NCBI GenBank assembly: GCA_963772805.1
Contig: CAVYYU010000003.1
Span: 62,001-126,000 of the forward strand
Source of the DNA: Legionella_A sp963772805
Lineage (GTDB): Bacteria; Pseudomonadota; Gammaproteobacteria; Legionellales; Legionellaceae
Reading direction: 5' to 3'
Length of the DNA: 64,000 nt
Shown here: positions 8,832-17,692 of the stretch, piece by piece
How the letters are laid out: the number at the start of each line of letters is the position of its first letter
Numbering within the stretch: the first letter of the stretch is position 1
Translations under genes and position numbers: made by a program
Notes under the pieces: model-generated
Seen by the model: the letters and a program-made list of their open reading frames with translations, nothing else
Database searches by the model: none
What the model was told of the DNA's origin: nothing

Positions 8832-8916
8832 GAGTTAATCCTTTTATCTAAGACTCTTCATTGTGATTAGGGGGACGAACGACGTCAAGTAGTTTGCAGT
8901 AATTCCTGGTGCGATC

Positions 8917-9040
8917 TTCCTTGTTGGGCTTCGCAGGCTCAGCCCAACCTACATTTGATTGGTGTTGTAGGTTGGTGCTAAACGGAGTGCAGCCCAACAT
9001 GGGGGTCGTGATATTGCGGGCTCCGTGCCAACCTACATTT
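8917..9040. repeat. Dispersed copy of the 97-bp palindromic repeat (about 1.4 units)
   Basis: The stretch first matches the right half of the array unit (TTGTTGGGCTTCGCAGGCTC, then CCCAACCTACATTTGATT), then a diverged full unit from about 8964 with TGTAGGTTGGTGCTAAAC and a closing CCAACCTACA ending at 9037. It fills most of the gap between phoH and bcp, and its edge touches the bcp stop codon. Confidence 0.85.
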
Positions 9041-9510
9041 TAGCCTTGGGTTTGTAGTAGCGTTAACGTTGCCAATACTTCGGTAACATGCTCTTTCACA
9101 CTGACTTTACGCCAGACATGGCGGAGCTTGCCCTCAGGGTCAATGATGAAGGTACTGCGTTCAATGCCGCGCACTTGTTTCCCATACATTGATTTTATTT
9201 TGATGACATCAAATAGTTGGCACAGTTGTTCATCTGTATCGCTGATTAATTCGAAGGGAAATTGTTGTTTTGCTTTGAAGTTTTCGTGTGATTTTATACT
9301 GTCGCGTGAAATGCCGAAAATCAGCGCATTTAATGCTGTAAATGCGGCATTATGATCGCGAAAATTTTGTCCCTCGGTGGTGCACCCTGGGGTGGAGTCT
9401 TTGGGGTAAAAATAGAGAATTAACCACTTGCCATGATAGTCATTGAGATTCGCATGTAAGCTGTTGGTGGCATTGAATGGTAAAGAAGGAATTTTATCAT
9501 CTGGATTCAT
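9040..9510 (-). CDS. bcp: Bcp/PrxQ-type thioredoxin-dependent peroxiredoxin
   Basis: A 156-residue peroxiredoxin of the Bcp/PrxQ group, which reduces hydrogen peroxide and organic hydroperoxides in the cytoplasm. The active-site motif FYPKDSTPGCTTEG gives peroxidatic Cys43. The resolving cysteine found five residues later in the E. coli enzyme is absent (here Gly-Gln-Asn). The alternative helix position, in FKAKQ, also has no cysteine. The only other cysteine is Cys97 in DEQLCQLF, a position also occupied in typical Bcp proteins and not known as the resolver. It therefore looks like a 1-Cys form. Divergent from smpB. The stop codon lies at the border of a repeat element. Confidence 0.9.
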   Translation of the reverse strand: MNPDDKIPSLPFNATNSLHANLNDYHGKWLILYFYPKDSTPGCTTEGQNFRDHNAAFTALNALIFGISRDSIKSHENFKAKQQFPFELISDTDEQLCQLFDVIKIKSMYGKQVRGIERSTFIIDPEGKLRHVWRKVSVKEHVTEVLATLTLLQTQG

Positions 9511-9587
9511 AGAAAAAATACTCCTGTATGATTGGACGTATCATGATATCCTAACCGCATTTTTTGTGTAACCGATTTAGGTGTCTA

Positions 9588-10061
9588 ATGGCGACCAATA
9601 AACAAGCGAGCGGCACGATCGTTGTAAATAAAAAAGTGCGCTTTGATTTTTTTATCGAAGATGAATATGAGGCCGGGTTAGTGCTTGAAGGCTGGGAGCT
9701 GAAAAGCTTGCGTGCCGGCAAAATAAATTTGTCAGATGCGCATGTGATTATCAAGCATGGCGAAGCCTGGTTGTTGGGGGCGCAAATACAACCTTTGCCC
9801 ACCGCCTCGGCGCATACTAACCCCGATCCGGCTCGTACGCGTAAATTATTATTGAATCGGCGTGAATTAAGCCAATTGGTCGGTAGTGTTGAACGACAGG
9901 GCTATACCCTGGTGCCGTTGGCGCTTTATTGGAAGAAAAGCAGGGTCAAGATAAAAATCGCATTGGCCAAGGGTAAAAAATCCCATGACAAGCGCCAGAC
10001 GACTAAAGAACGGGACTGGCAGCGTGATCATTCGCGAATCATGAAAAACCATAATTCATAG
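9588..10061 (+). CDS. smpB: SsrA-binding protein SmpB
   Basis: A 157-residue SmpB, the tmRNA partner that delivers tmRNA to stalled ribosomes for trans-translation. Family signatures are clear: ASGTIVVNKKVRFDFFI at the start, EAGLVLEGWELKSLRAGK in the OB-fold, and the basic tail KGKKSHDKRQTTKERDWQRD that enters the decoding centre. The start is the ATG of MATNKQ at 9588, matching other SmpB proteins; a GTG at 9564 would add eight atypical residues. The tmRNA gene ssrA is not visible in the window. It stands alone between bcp (divergent) and glmS. Confidence 0.95.
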   Translation: MATNKQASGTIVVNKKVRFDFFIEDEYEAGLVLEGWELKSLRAGKINLSDAHVIIKHGEAWLLGAQIQPLPTASAHTNPDPARTRKLLLNRRELSQLVGSVERQGYTLVPLALYWKKSRVKIKIALAKGKKSHDKRQTTKERDWQRDHSRIMKNHNS

Positions 10062-10221
10062 TTGTAATGCCGCCGGCTGGCGACGTTATTTAATCAGAGC
10101 TATGTTTGATGCCGGTTTTCCTGTGGATTGCATCGAATATTTAGTGCTTGACGGAACCTTATGGCATAATCTTGCGTTGCTATAAGGTTATCGATTAGCG
10201 GCATTTAATTTAGGAGTGGGT

Positions 10222-12036
10222 ATGTGCGGTATAATGGGTGCGGCGTCACACCGGGAAATCAGCAAAATATTGCTGGAAGGCTTACGACGTCTTGAATACC
10301 GGGGTTATGACTCCGCAGGTATCGCTGTAATTGATAATCAAATGCGCCTAAAGCGCCTCAGAACTCAGGGTAAGGTGCAGTCACTTGCTGATGCGATGCT
10401 GGAAACGGCAATTGCCGGTAACACGGGTGTTGCTCATACGCGTTGGGCGACGCATGGCAAACCGTGCGAGTTAAATGCTCATCCCCATATGTCGCATGGC
10501 GAACTTGCAGTTGTTCACAATGGCATTATCGAAAATCATGAAGACTTACGCCATTACCTGCAGGAAATCGGTTATCAGTTTACTTCAGAGACGGATACTG
10601 AAGTCGCCGCGCATCTTATTCATCATCATTATCAACAATCGCAATCATTGTTGCACGCTGTGCAGGCAACGGCCGCGCAAATGGATGGTGCATTTTCATT
10701 AGGTGTTATTCATCAGAAAAATCAGCACGAGTTGGTTGCTATACGTAAAGGCAGCCCGTTAGTGATCGGCTTGGGCATTGATGAGAATTTCATTGCCTCA
10801 GATTCTTTGGCACTGCGTTCTTTTGCCCATGAGGTTATTTATCTTCTCGAGGGCGATAGTGCACTGCTTACACCTGATAGCGTTGCGATATTTGATGCGC
10901 ACAACCAAGCGGTTGAGCGTCAGGCGCAGCCGTTAAGTGATGATTGCCATGCGGTGAGCAAAGGCCCCTATCGTCATTACATGCTCAAAGAAATTTTCGA
11001 ACAAAGTAAAGTTCTGGGCGATACACTGGAAGGACGAATTGCCAGCCTGGACGTGCTCAAAGCCAGTTTTGGCGATCGTGCCGCTAGCGTTTTCTCTGAT
11101 ATTAAACAAATTCACATTGTCGCGTGTGGCACTAGTTATCATGCCGGCTTGGTTGCTAAATATTGGTTTGAGTCGCTGGCGGGTATACCTACTCAAGTAG
11201 AAATTGCGAGTGAGTATCGTTACCGCGATGTCGTTGTTAGTGATTGCACGCTGTTTATTGCGGTGTCGCAGTCAGGAGAAACTGCCGATACCTTGGCGGC
11301 GCTCCATAAGGCAAAATCAACAAATTATTTGGCAACATTTGCAATTTGTAATGTTGCGACCAGTACCTTAGTGCGGGAGGCCGATTTCACCTTTTTAACG
11401 CGTGCAGGTGTTGAAATTGGCGTGGCGTCGACTAAAGCCTTTACCACACAACTTGCGGCATTTTTAATGTTGGCAACCGCCCTTTGTCACGATGCGCGGG
11501 GCATGGAAGTTTTAGCACAATTGCAACAATTGCCGGGGGCTTGTGAACGTACCTTAAAAATGAGTGCTGAAATTGAAGCGTTAGCCGCCATGTTCGTCAC
11601 GAAAGCACATGCACTGTTTCTTGGCCGCGGTGTGCAATATCCGGTAGCGCTTGAAGGTGCGTTAAAGCTCAAGGAAATTTCATATATTCATGCCGAAGCA
11701 TACCCCGCCGGGGAGTTAAAGCATGGTCCTCTGGCCTTGGTCGATAAAGATATGCCGGTGGTGGCAATTGCTCCCAATGATGAGTTGCTGGATAAGTTGA
11801 AGTCTAATTTACATGAAGTCAGTGCACGAGGCGGGCAGTTGTTTGTGTTCGTCGATGACTCGCAAGTCTGGCAGGCTAATGGCGCGCGCTTGATTAAGGT
11901 TCCTGCCTGCGGCCATTGGATAGCGCCGATTATCTATACGATTCCATTGCAACTGTTGGCCTATCATGTCGCTGTAGCAAAGGGTACGGATGTTGATCAG
12001 CCGCGTAATTTGGCAAAATCGGTAACAGTTGAGTAA
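10222..12036 (+). CDS. glmS: Glutamine-fructose-6-phosphate aminotransferase (isomerizing)
   Basis: A 604-residue GlmS, which makes glucosamine-6-phosphate from fructose-6-phosphate and glutamine, the first step of UDP-GlcNAc, peptidoglycan and LPS synthesis. The N-terminal Ntn glutaminase starts MCGIMGAASH, so Cys2 becomes the nucleophile after Met removal; this fixes the start at ATG 10222 (TAGGAG five bases before) over GTG 10216. The two SIS sugar-isomerase domains carry VACGTSYHAG and SQSGETADTLAAL, and the protein ends with the typical DQPRNLAKSVTVE. No glmS ribozyme fold is evident upstream and glmU is not adjacent. Confidence 0.97.
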   Translation: MCGIMGAASHREISKILLEGLRRLEYRGYDSAGIAVIDNQMRLKRLRTQGKVQSLADAMLETAIAGNTGVAHTRWATHGKPCELNAHPHMSHGELAVVHNGIIENHEDLRHYLQEIGYQFTSETDTEVAAHLIHHHYQQSQSLLHAVQATAAQMDGAFSLGVIHQKNQHELVAIRKGSPLVIGLGIDENFIASDSLALRSFAHEVIYLLEGDSALLTPDSVAIFDAHNQAVERQAQPLSDDCHAVSKGPYRHYMLKEIFEQSKVLGDTLEGRIASLDVLKASFGDRAASVFSDIKQIHIVACGTSYHAGLVAKYWFESLAGIPTQVEIASEYRYRDVVVSDCTLFIAVSQSGETADTLAALHKAKSTNYLATFAICNVATSTLVREADFTFLTRAGVEIGVASTKAFTTQLAAFLMLATALCHDARGMEVLAQLQQLPGACERTLKMSAEIEALAAMFVTKAHALFLGRGVQYPVALEGALKLKEISYIHAEAYPAGELKHGPLALVDKDMPVVAIAPNDELLDKLKSNLHEVSARGGQLFVFVDDSQVWQANGARLIKVPACGHWIAPIIYTIPLQLLAYHVAVAKGTDVDQPRNLAKSVTVE

Positions 12037-12085
12037 AGGCATTACAATAGCGCCAACTTTCTCGCAAAGTATGGCATAACAGGTA

Positions 12086-12091
12086 TATAAT
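12086..12091 (+). promoter_or_regulatory. Putative -10 box (TATAAT) for tex
   Basis: A perfect TATAAT lies 37 bases upstream of the tex start in the 91-base glmS-tex gap. The -35 region near 12062-12068 (TCGCAAA) is weak, so this is a modest call. Confidence 0.4.
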
Positions 12092-12127
12092 GACTCGGAT
12101 TTTTTATCTTGTTTTACGGGGATGTAG

Positions 12128-14479
12128 ATGACACAACAGACGTTGGCGACAGCGGCAACTATTGCCCAGGAACTTAAAGCGAAAGTTTCGCAAGTAGAGG
12201 CTGCTATACGCTTACTCGATGAAGGTGCGACGGTGCCCTTTATCGCGCGGTATCGTAAAGAAGCAACTGAGGGGCTTGATGATACACAATTACGCTTGCT
12301 TGCCGAGCGCTTGTATTATTTGCGCGAATTAGATGAGCGGCGTGTCTTGGTGTTGCAAACCATTCGCGAGCAAGAAAAATTAACGCCGGAGCTGGAGCAA
12401 GCAATTCTTGCCGCCGATACCAAAACACGGCTAGAGGATTTATACCTGCCTTATCGCCCCAAACGGCGCACCAAGGCTCATATTGCCAAAGAGGCGGGTT
12501 TGGAGCCATTGGCCTTGGCACTATGGCAAGATGCGACGTTGGTACCCGAAGAGCATGCTTTGACGTTTATCAATGTCGAGCTTGGCGTGGCGGACGTGGC
12601 TGCAGCGCTTGAAGGCGCACGCCAAATTCTGATGGAGATGTTTGCTGAAGATGCTGACCTGTTAAGCGAGGTTCGGCAATATTTATGGCAACATGCGGTT
12701 TTAAAATCAACCGGTGCCAAAAATAAGAAAGCAGCCGCTAATAAATTTGCTGATTATTTCGATTACGCGGAGCCTGTTAAAAAAATCCCCTCGCACCGTG
12801 CACTGGCGCTGTTTCGCGGACGCCGTGAAAGTGCCCTGCAATTGGAATTAACGCTTCCGAATGGCGCTGAGTATGGTGAAAAGCAGATTACTGATTATTT
12901 TAATATTACGGCACAGCAACGACCCGCGGAGAGCTGGTTGTTGGAAACCGTGCGCATGACTTGGAAAATAAAGCTGTTTACCAAGCTGGAATTGGAATTA
13001 TTGTCGAGTTTGCGTGAGTTGGCGGATGAAGAAGCCATCAAGGTTTTTGCTTGTAATTTACGTGATCTGTTATTGGCAGCTCCTGCAGGCCCTAAAGTAA
13101 CAATTGGCCTGGATCCGGGTATTCGTTCGGGTGTAAAGGTGGTTGTTGTCGACGTCACGGGCAAGCTGCTTGACTACACCACGGTCTTCCCTCTGGCGCC
13201 GCAAAATGATTGGCATGCAGCAATCGCGGCAATTGCTAAACTTGCGGCCAAATATAACGTTGATTTAATTAGTATTGGTAACGGCACTGCTTCACGTGAA
13301 ACCGAGCGTTTGGTGGTTGAACTGATAAAAATGTACCCCGATTTGAAATTAGCTAAAGTAGTCGTCAGTGAGGCTGGGGCTTCTGTTTATTCTGCCTCTG
13401 AACTAGCGGCCAGGGAATTTCCCGATGTTGATGTCACTATCAGAGGGGCGGTGTCTATTGCCAGACGTCTGCAGGATCCATTGGCCGAATTGGTTAAAAT
13501 AGAACCAAAATCAATCGGTGTGGGTCAATACCAGCATGATGTGAATCAATCGCGCTTGGCACGCAGCCTGGAAGGTGTTGTTGAAGATTGCGTGAATGCG
13601 GTGGGTGTTGATGTTAATACGGCGTCGGCGGCATTATTAACGCGCGTGTCCGGATTTAATGAAACGCTGGCGAATAATCTGGTGCAGTATCGTGATGAAC
13701 ACGGTGCGTTTGCTAATCGTGAGCAATTGAAAAGCGTGGCGCGTATGGGCGAGAAAGCATTTCAGCAGGCAGCTGGGTTTTTACGCATTATGAATGGCGA
13801 CAGTCTGCTCGATGCATCTTGCGTGCATCCAGAGGCATACCCTATCGTTGAGAAAATTTTAGCTGACAAACAAGTCGATATACGACAAGCGATAGGCAAT
13901 CGTGATTTGTTGAGTAGTGTAAATGCAGCAAACTATGTTGACGAACAGCATGGCCTGCCAACGATTCATGATATTTTGCAGGAATTGGAAAAACCAGGCC
14001 GTGATCCGCGACCTGAATTTAAAACAGCGAGCTTTAAAGAAGGCGTGGAAGATATCAGCCATCTGGAAGAAGGTATGATCCTTGAGGGTGTAGTCAGCAA
14101 TGTTACTAATTTTGGTGCGTTTGTTGACGTTGGTGTCCATCAAGATGGTTTAGTGCATATTTCTGCGATGACCAATCGTTTTATCAGTGATCCGCGCAGC
14201 GTGGTGAAGGCGGGCGATATTATCACGGTTAAGGTCGTTGAAGTGGATAAAGAGCGTCGTCGCATTGGCCTTACTATGAAGCTCACTGAGGATAAAGCGT
14301 CTATAGTGCCCAAAAAAGTGGAAAAAGTACACACTGAAAAAAAAGTGCATGCAGTCAGCAAGCCCAGTGCGCAAAAAAAACCGGAGCAAGCAAAAAAATC
14401 GCCGGTTGCCAAAAAAACGGCTATGTTCAATACAGCCATGGCCGATGCCTTGTCAAAACTGAAGCGTGGATCTGAATAA
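12128..14479 (+). CDS. tex: Tex transcription accessory / RNA-binding protein
   Basis: A 783-residue Tex protein, close to the usual 770-790. In order: an N-terminal helical Tex region with the family motif VPFIARYRKEATEGLDD (residues about 37-53), a YqgF/RuvC-like domain with GLDPGIRSGVKVVVVD, a helix-hairpin-helix region (LLTRVSGFNETLANN), and an S1 RNA-binding domain from about residue 645 (ILEGVVSNVTNFGAFVDVG). A Lys-rich tail of about 45 residues follows. Tex binds nucleic acids and affects transcription; exact activity is unsettled. The start has GGGGAT upstream. Its stop overlaps the yciA start as TAATG, pointing to translational coupling. Confidence 0.95.
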   Translation: MTQQTLATAATIAQELKAKVSQVEAAIRLLDEGATVPFIARYRKEATEGLDDTQLRLLAERLYYLRELDERRVLVLQTIREQEKLTPELEQAILAADTKTRLEDLYLPYRPKRRTKAHIAKEAGLEPLALALWQDATLVPEEHALTFINVELGVADVAAALEGARQILMEMFAEDADLLSEVRQYLWQHAVLKSTGAKNKKAAANKFADYFDYAEPVKKIPSHRALALFRGRRESALQLELTLPNGAEYGEKQITDYFNITAQQRPAESWLLETVRMTWKIKLFTKLELELLSSLRELADEEAIKVFACNLRDLLLAAPAGPKVTIGLDPGIRSGVKVVVVDVTGKLLDYTTVFPLAPQNDWHAAIAAIAKLAAKYNVDLISIGNGTASRETERLVVELIKMYPDLKLAKVVVSEAGASVYSASELAAREFPDVDVTIRGAVSIARRLQDPLAELVKIEPKSIGVGQYQHDVNQSRLARSLEGVVEDCVNAVGVDVNTASAALLTRVSGFNETLANNLVQYRDEHGAFANREQLKSVARMGEKAFQQAAGFLRIMNGDSLLDASCVHPEAYPIVEKILADKQVDIRQAIGNRDLLSSVNAANYVDEQHGLPTIHDILQELEKPGRDPRPEFKTASFKEGVEDISHLEEGMILEGVVSNVTNFGAFVDVGVHQDGLVHISAMTNRFISDPRSVVKAGDIITVKVVEVDKERRRIGLTMKLTEDKASIVPKKVEKVHTEKKVHAVSKPSAQKKPEQAKKSPVAKKTAMFNTAMADALSKLKRGSE

Positions 14480-14859
14480 TGGATTTGCCGCGCGGTGAGC
14501 TCACTATTCAAACATTAGCCATGCCCGCTGACACGAATGCCAACGGCGATATTTTTGGCGGTTGGCTGGTGTCACAAATGGATTTGGCTGCTGGTGTGCT
14601 CGCCAAAAAACTCGCCCGCGGGCGGGTTGCGACCGTTGCCATTCACTCCATGACGTTTCTTAAGCCGGTGCATGTGGGTGATGTCATCAGCTGTCATGTG
14701 GTGCTGGAGAAGAAGGGTAAAACTTCGTTAACTATCGCGGTAGAAGTGTGGACGGAAATTTTGGCAACCGGTGAAAAATATCGGGTAACGGAGGGCACGT
14801 TCGTTTTTGTGGCCATTGATGAGCAGAGAAAACCCAGACAGGTGCCCAAATCAGCATGA
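14479..14859 (+). CDS. yciA: YciA-like acyl-CoA thioesterase
   Basis: A 126-residue single hot-dog-fold thioesterase of the YciA type, which hydrolyses a range of acyl-CoAs in the cytoplasm. Signature residues: MPADTNANGDIFGGWLVSQM (about 14-33) with the catalytic Asn/Asp stretch and HotDog helix start, then ATVAIHSMTFLKPVHVGD. The length is typical (about 130). The ATG shares its A with the tex stop codon, and its own TGA overlaps the next ATG by four bases, so tex-yciA-unknown form one translationally coupled unit. Confidence 0.92.
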   Translation: MDLPRGELTIQTLAMPADTNANGDIFGGWLVSQMDLAAGVLAKKLARGRVATVAIHSMTFLKPVHVGDVISCHVVLEKKGKTSLTIAVEVWTEILATGEKYRVTEGTFVFVAIDEQRKPRQVPKSA

Positions 14860-16505
14860 CGGTGATTGTAAATTTAGAAGAGTTACACAGGTGGCTGCAT
14901 GAGATGGCCATATCGATTGAGCAGAACGACAGCCCTAATCCGCTGCTTTATGCACACTTCATGCAGGAGCCGGAGGTTGCATTAACACTGGTTGAAGTCA
15001 TTGATGCGATGGATGAGGCAACCATTGAAGACAACCGTGATTTTTATTCCGCCTGTATTTTTGCACTGGACATATGTGTGGCGCAACTGCAGGCCGGCAT
15101 TGAATTGCATAATAAAGTTGCAGGAAAAATGCTAGAGCAGGTGATGGCGAACATGTCGAAGGCCATTGCCACCCAGAAACATTCACTTAGTTTTTGGCTA
15201 CCCGTTTTAAATGCGTTTTATGAAGTTCATGTTGAGTTATCAGAGGATTTAAAGGACGCTTATTTTGATTTAGCCAGCCAGGAAGACGTGATCAGCGATG
15301 ATGAAGATGAAGAAGTATCCCATTTAAATTCAATACGCGACTTGATTGAAGAGTTATCTGATCTGTCAATATTTGATATTGCCGAGAACTTCTTTGCTCA
15401 AAGCTATGCGATGCCCGCTGATTTTTTTACGGATTTGGTGGTTGATTTGTACAGCATTGAAGAGGGGCAGGAAATAGCCTTGCTCACGTTGATGCATCCC
15501 AAACAAGACGTGCGCGATATTGTTGTAGCGACGTTAGATCAACTAATGGATAATGTTACACTAAGCCCTGCTTCGCTGTCACGGTTGCAGACCATTAAAA
15601 ATTGGTATCCTGCAGAGTATCATGAGCAATTTGATCGCTGGATAAAAAAACAGCGTAAAAAGGGCGTGGTGTTTAATGCTGAGATGAGTGTGGCCCAGGC
15701 GAAGATTAAAGCCAGTGAGGTTGACGGTACAGGAGCACAAGGGATTTTTATTCATCTCAAAAAAGAACGTAAAAATCGTCTGTGCGGTTTACTCTTTAAG
15801 CAGGCTACTGGCATTAAAGATGCCTGGATTACGCCGGTGATCCCAGCGAAGGATGTGAAGCGCTATTATACTGAGTCGTTTGATGACAGCGTGATGTTGC
15901 GTGAAGTCGATGTCTCTTATTTGCTGATGATGACCAATCATTTCCTGGCGTTATCGATCGAGCGAGGTGATATGCCTGATCTGCATTTATTAGAAATGCA
16001 GGAGGAGCTAGGGCTTTATTTTAAGCCGCAAAAAATTGATGCAGTTGATATGATTGAACAATTTGCCGTGCAAATTGTTCCCTTTACCCCTGATGCCATG
16101 GAGGCATCATTAGCGCGCTCAAAGACCTGGCCAAAAAATAAGCGATTCACGGAGTCCTGGTTTGTCGAAAACGCGCAAATTGACAAGCTGGTAAATCGTT
16201 GTTGCAGTTTTGTTGATGGTACTAAAGTCTGTCGCTTTGAAGAGGCGATGGCCGCTGTGTTTGCACAGGAGCTTGAGCAGCATCGGGACTACTGGATGTT
16301 CCATTTTTTATGGATAACCTTGTGGCTTCGATCTAAATCACGAAAAAATGACAAGTCTTGGCAAGATAGTTTTTTCATTGCCCATGCCATTCAATCCGGT
16401 ATGGCGCTCAATACTATCCCTATCATGCATGAAATTTGTTATCAGTCGGTGGTGAATAGCATAGAAACAATGCAGGAACGACGTACCTATCTTAATCAGG
16501 AGTAG
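14856..16505 (+). CDS. Unknown 549-residue protein coupled to yciA
   Basis: I do not recognise this protein. It begins with ATGA overlapping the yciA stop, so it is the third member of a coupled operon with tex and yciA. No signal peptide or membrane segment is visible; it looks soluble, acidic and largely helical. An acidic cluster (SDDEDEEV) lies near residues 148-155. A more basic segment around 265-310 (RWIKKQRKKGVVF, HLKKERKNRLCGLLFKQ) could bind nucleic acid or another acidic partner, but that is a guess. The operon position beside Tex is the only functional hint. Confidence 0.75.
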   Translation: MTVIVNLEELHRWLHEMAISIEQNDSPNPLLYAHFMQEPEVALTLVEVIDAMDEATIEDNRDFYSACIFALDICVAQLQAGIELHNKVAGKMLEQVMANMSKAIATQKHSLSFWLPVLNAFYEVHVELSEDLKDAYFDLASQEDVISDDEDEEVSHLNSIRDLIEELSDLSIFDIAENFFAQSYAMPADFFTDLVVDLYSIEEGQEIALLTLMHPKQDVRDIVVATLDQLMDNVTLSPASLSRLQTIKNWYPAEYHEQFDRWIKKQRKKGVVFNAEMSVAQAKIKASEVDGTGAQGIFIHLKKERKNRLCGLLFKQATGIKDAWITPVIPAKDVKRYYTESFDDSVMLREVDVSYLLMMTNHFLALSIERGDMPDLHLLEMQEELGLYFKPQKIDAVDMIEQFAVQIVPFTPDAMEASLARSKTWPKNKRFTESWFVENAQIDKLVNRCCSFVDGTKVCRFEEAMAAVFAQELEQHRDYWMFHFLWITLWLRSKSRKNDKSWQDSFFIAHAIQSGMALNTIPIMHEICYQSVVNSIETMQERRTYLNQE

Positions 16506-16547
16506 GATTTGTACCTGACTTAGGCAAGTCGATGTAGCCCAACCTAC

Positions 16548-17483
16548 CTAAGATAACTGCGGTCCATGTGGTTTGTCCGCTTCATCATCGCTGTCGCTAT
16601 CGTAATTTTCTGTAGCTAGGTCGGTTTTTTCAGCGCCTTCTTTGTCTTCTTTTAACATACCTGAAATGCCAGCTTTTGTTTCTTTTCTGTATTTATCTAA
16701 AAGACTTGTTGCTGTTTCATCTCTCGACTCTTCCCTTGAAAAGAGAGATGTAAATGCATTTTTAATTGCACTGCCTATCTCTGATAAAATCTCAAAGAAA
16801 CCCTGATCCTTACCATACACTTTATAATAAAGGCTTTTCATACTAGTCTGTTCAATATCGTAACCATAAAATTTTATACTGTCTTTTTTTGCTATGTCCC
16901 TTGCGTATGCAATAAATTGTTCTTGGAAGTCTTTATTAATGTCTTTATCAAGTAGTTCACCTAAGTCGCTATCGCTGGCAAGTGGTCCGAGCATAAGTAT
17001 CATGTCTGTCACTTCCTTAACTTTTATAATCTCATTGAAATCGCGTTGGAAATTGTCATTTGACAGGTCTTTCATTGTCCATTTGCAGGCATCAAATAAT
17101 TCCGTAAGCGAGGTTTCATAAGCATCATAAGTATCTTTTCTTGCGTGTAGTTGTTGTACACCAAAGGCGATAGCGGCCGTTGCCAGGGGAATAAAGACGG
17201 GCATCCAGGACATCGCATAGCCAATGGCGCCAATTATAAAACCAGCGGCTATTTTTAAATCATTTTCTTGCAGGGATTTAAGTTTGGATTGTGCGACTTT
17301 AGTGCAATTTTTTAAAGATGCTGTATGTGTTTCATTGTTTGGTTCGAAAGGTAGTTCGTTTGATTTATATGGCGTTATATTCGAACCTTCGGTTTTAGAT
17401 TCGTGAGCAATCACAACACGTAGTATTCTTGCCTCGTTAATATGGCGCGACTTATTCCCTTTAGCTCTGGTTTTTTTTACCAT
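16548..17483 (-). CDS. Unknown membrane-hairpin protein, paralogue A
   Basis: A 311-residue protein of unknown function, paralogous to the next gene upstream (17693-18604). ATG 17483 (MVKKTRAKG) is preferred; the longer frame would need a TTG at 17552. The N-terminus is basic (KKTRAKGNKSRH). A central hydrophobic hairpin, AAGFIIGAIGYAMSW then VFIPLATAAIAFGV, is followed by a helical region beginning KDTYDAYETSLTELFDACKW. A second conserved block contains YYKVYGKDQGFFEILSEIG and IKNAFTSLF. The tail is acidic (NYDSDSDDEADKPHG). Two membrane segments within a mostly soluble helical protein, and duplication next door, are typical of lineage-specific effector-like proteins, but export is not shown. 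Confidence 0.7.
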   Translation of the reverse strand: MVKKTRAKGNKSRHINEARILRVVIAHESKTEGSNITPYKSNELPFEPNNETHTASLKNCTKVAQSKLKSLQENDLKIAAGFIIGAIGYAMSWMPVFIPLATAAIAFGVQQLHARKDTYDAYETSLTELFDACKWTMKDLSNDNFQRDFNEIIKVKEVTDMILMLGPLASDSDLGELLDKDINKDFQEQFIAYARDIAKKDSIKFYGYDIEQTSMKSLYYKVYGKDQGFFEILSEIGSAIKNAFTSLFSREESRDETATSLLDKYRKETKAGISGMLKEDKEGAEKTDLATENYDSDSDDEADKPHGPQLS

Positions 17484-17649
17484 TTTAACCCCAGTTTTGT
17501 GACCAGATAGTCTGAAGCTCTTATTGATAATATAGAACACAAAGCATATCAAATCAAATCATTGTGTTCTTATGTTGTGTGTAACGATGTAATTATGATC
17601 CATTCGGGGAGATTTTATGGTTTTATTTCACGGGAGGGCGATTGTAAAT

Positions 17650-17684
17650 AACCACCACATTAGAAAGCAATGCGGTGGTTTTTA
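17650..17684. terminator. Stem-loop between the tandem paralogues, likely terminator
   Basis: AACCACCACATT (17650-17661) pairs with AATGCGGTGGTT (17669-17680) around a 7-base loop, one wobble. A T run follows on the plus strand and ATTTAC on the minus strand. It starts just past the stop of paralogue B (minus strand), so it probably ends that transcript. Confidence 0.6.
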
Positions 17685-17692
17685 GGAGCACA

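Noticed and set aside
10062..10221. glmS riboswitch/ribozyme upstream of glmS
   Set aside because: The 160-base leader lacks the conserved ribozyme core, and such ribozymes belong mainly to Gram-positive bacteria.
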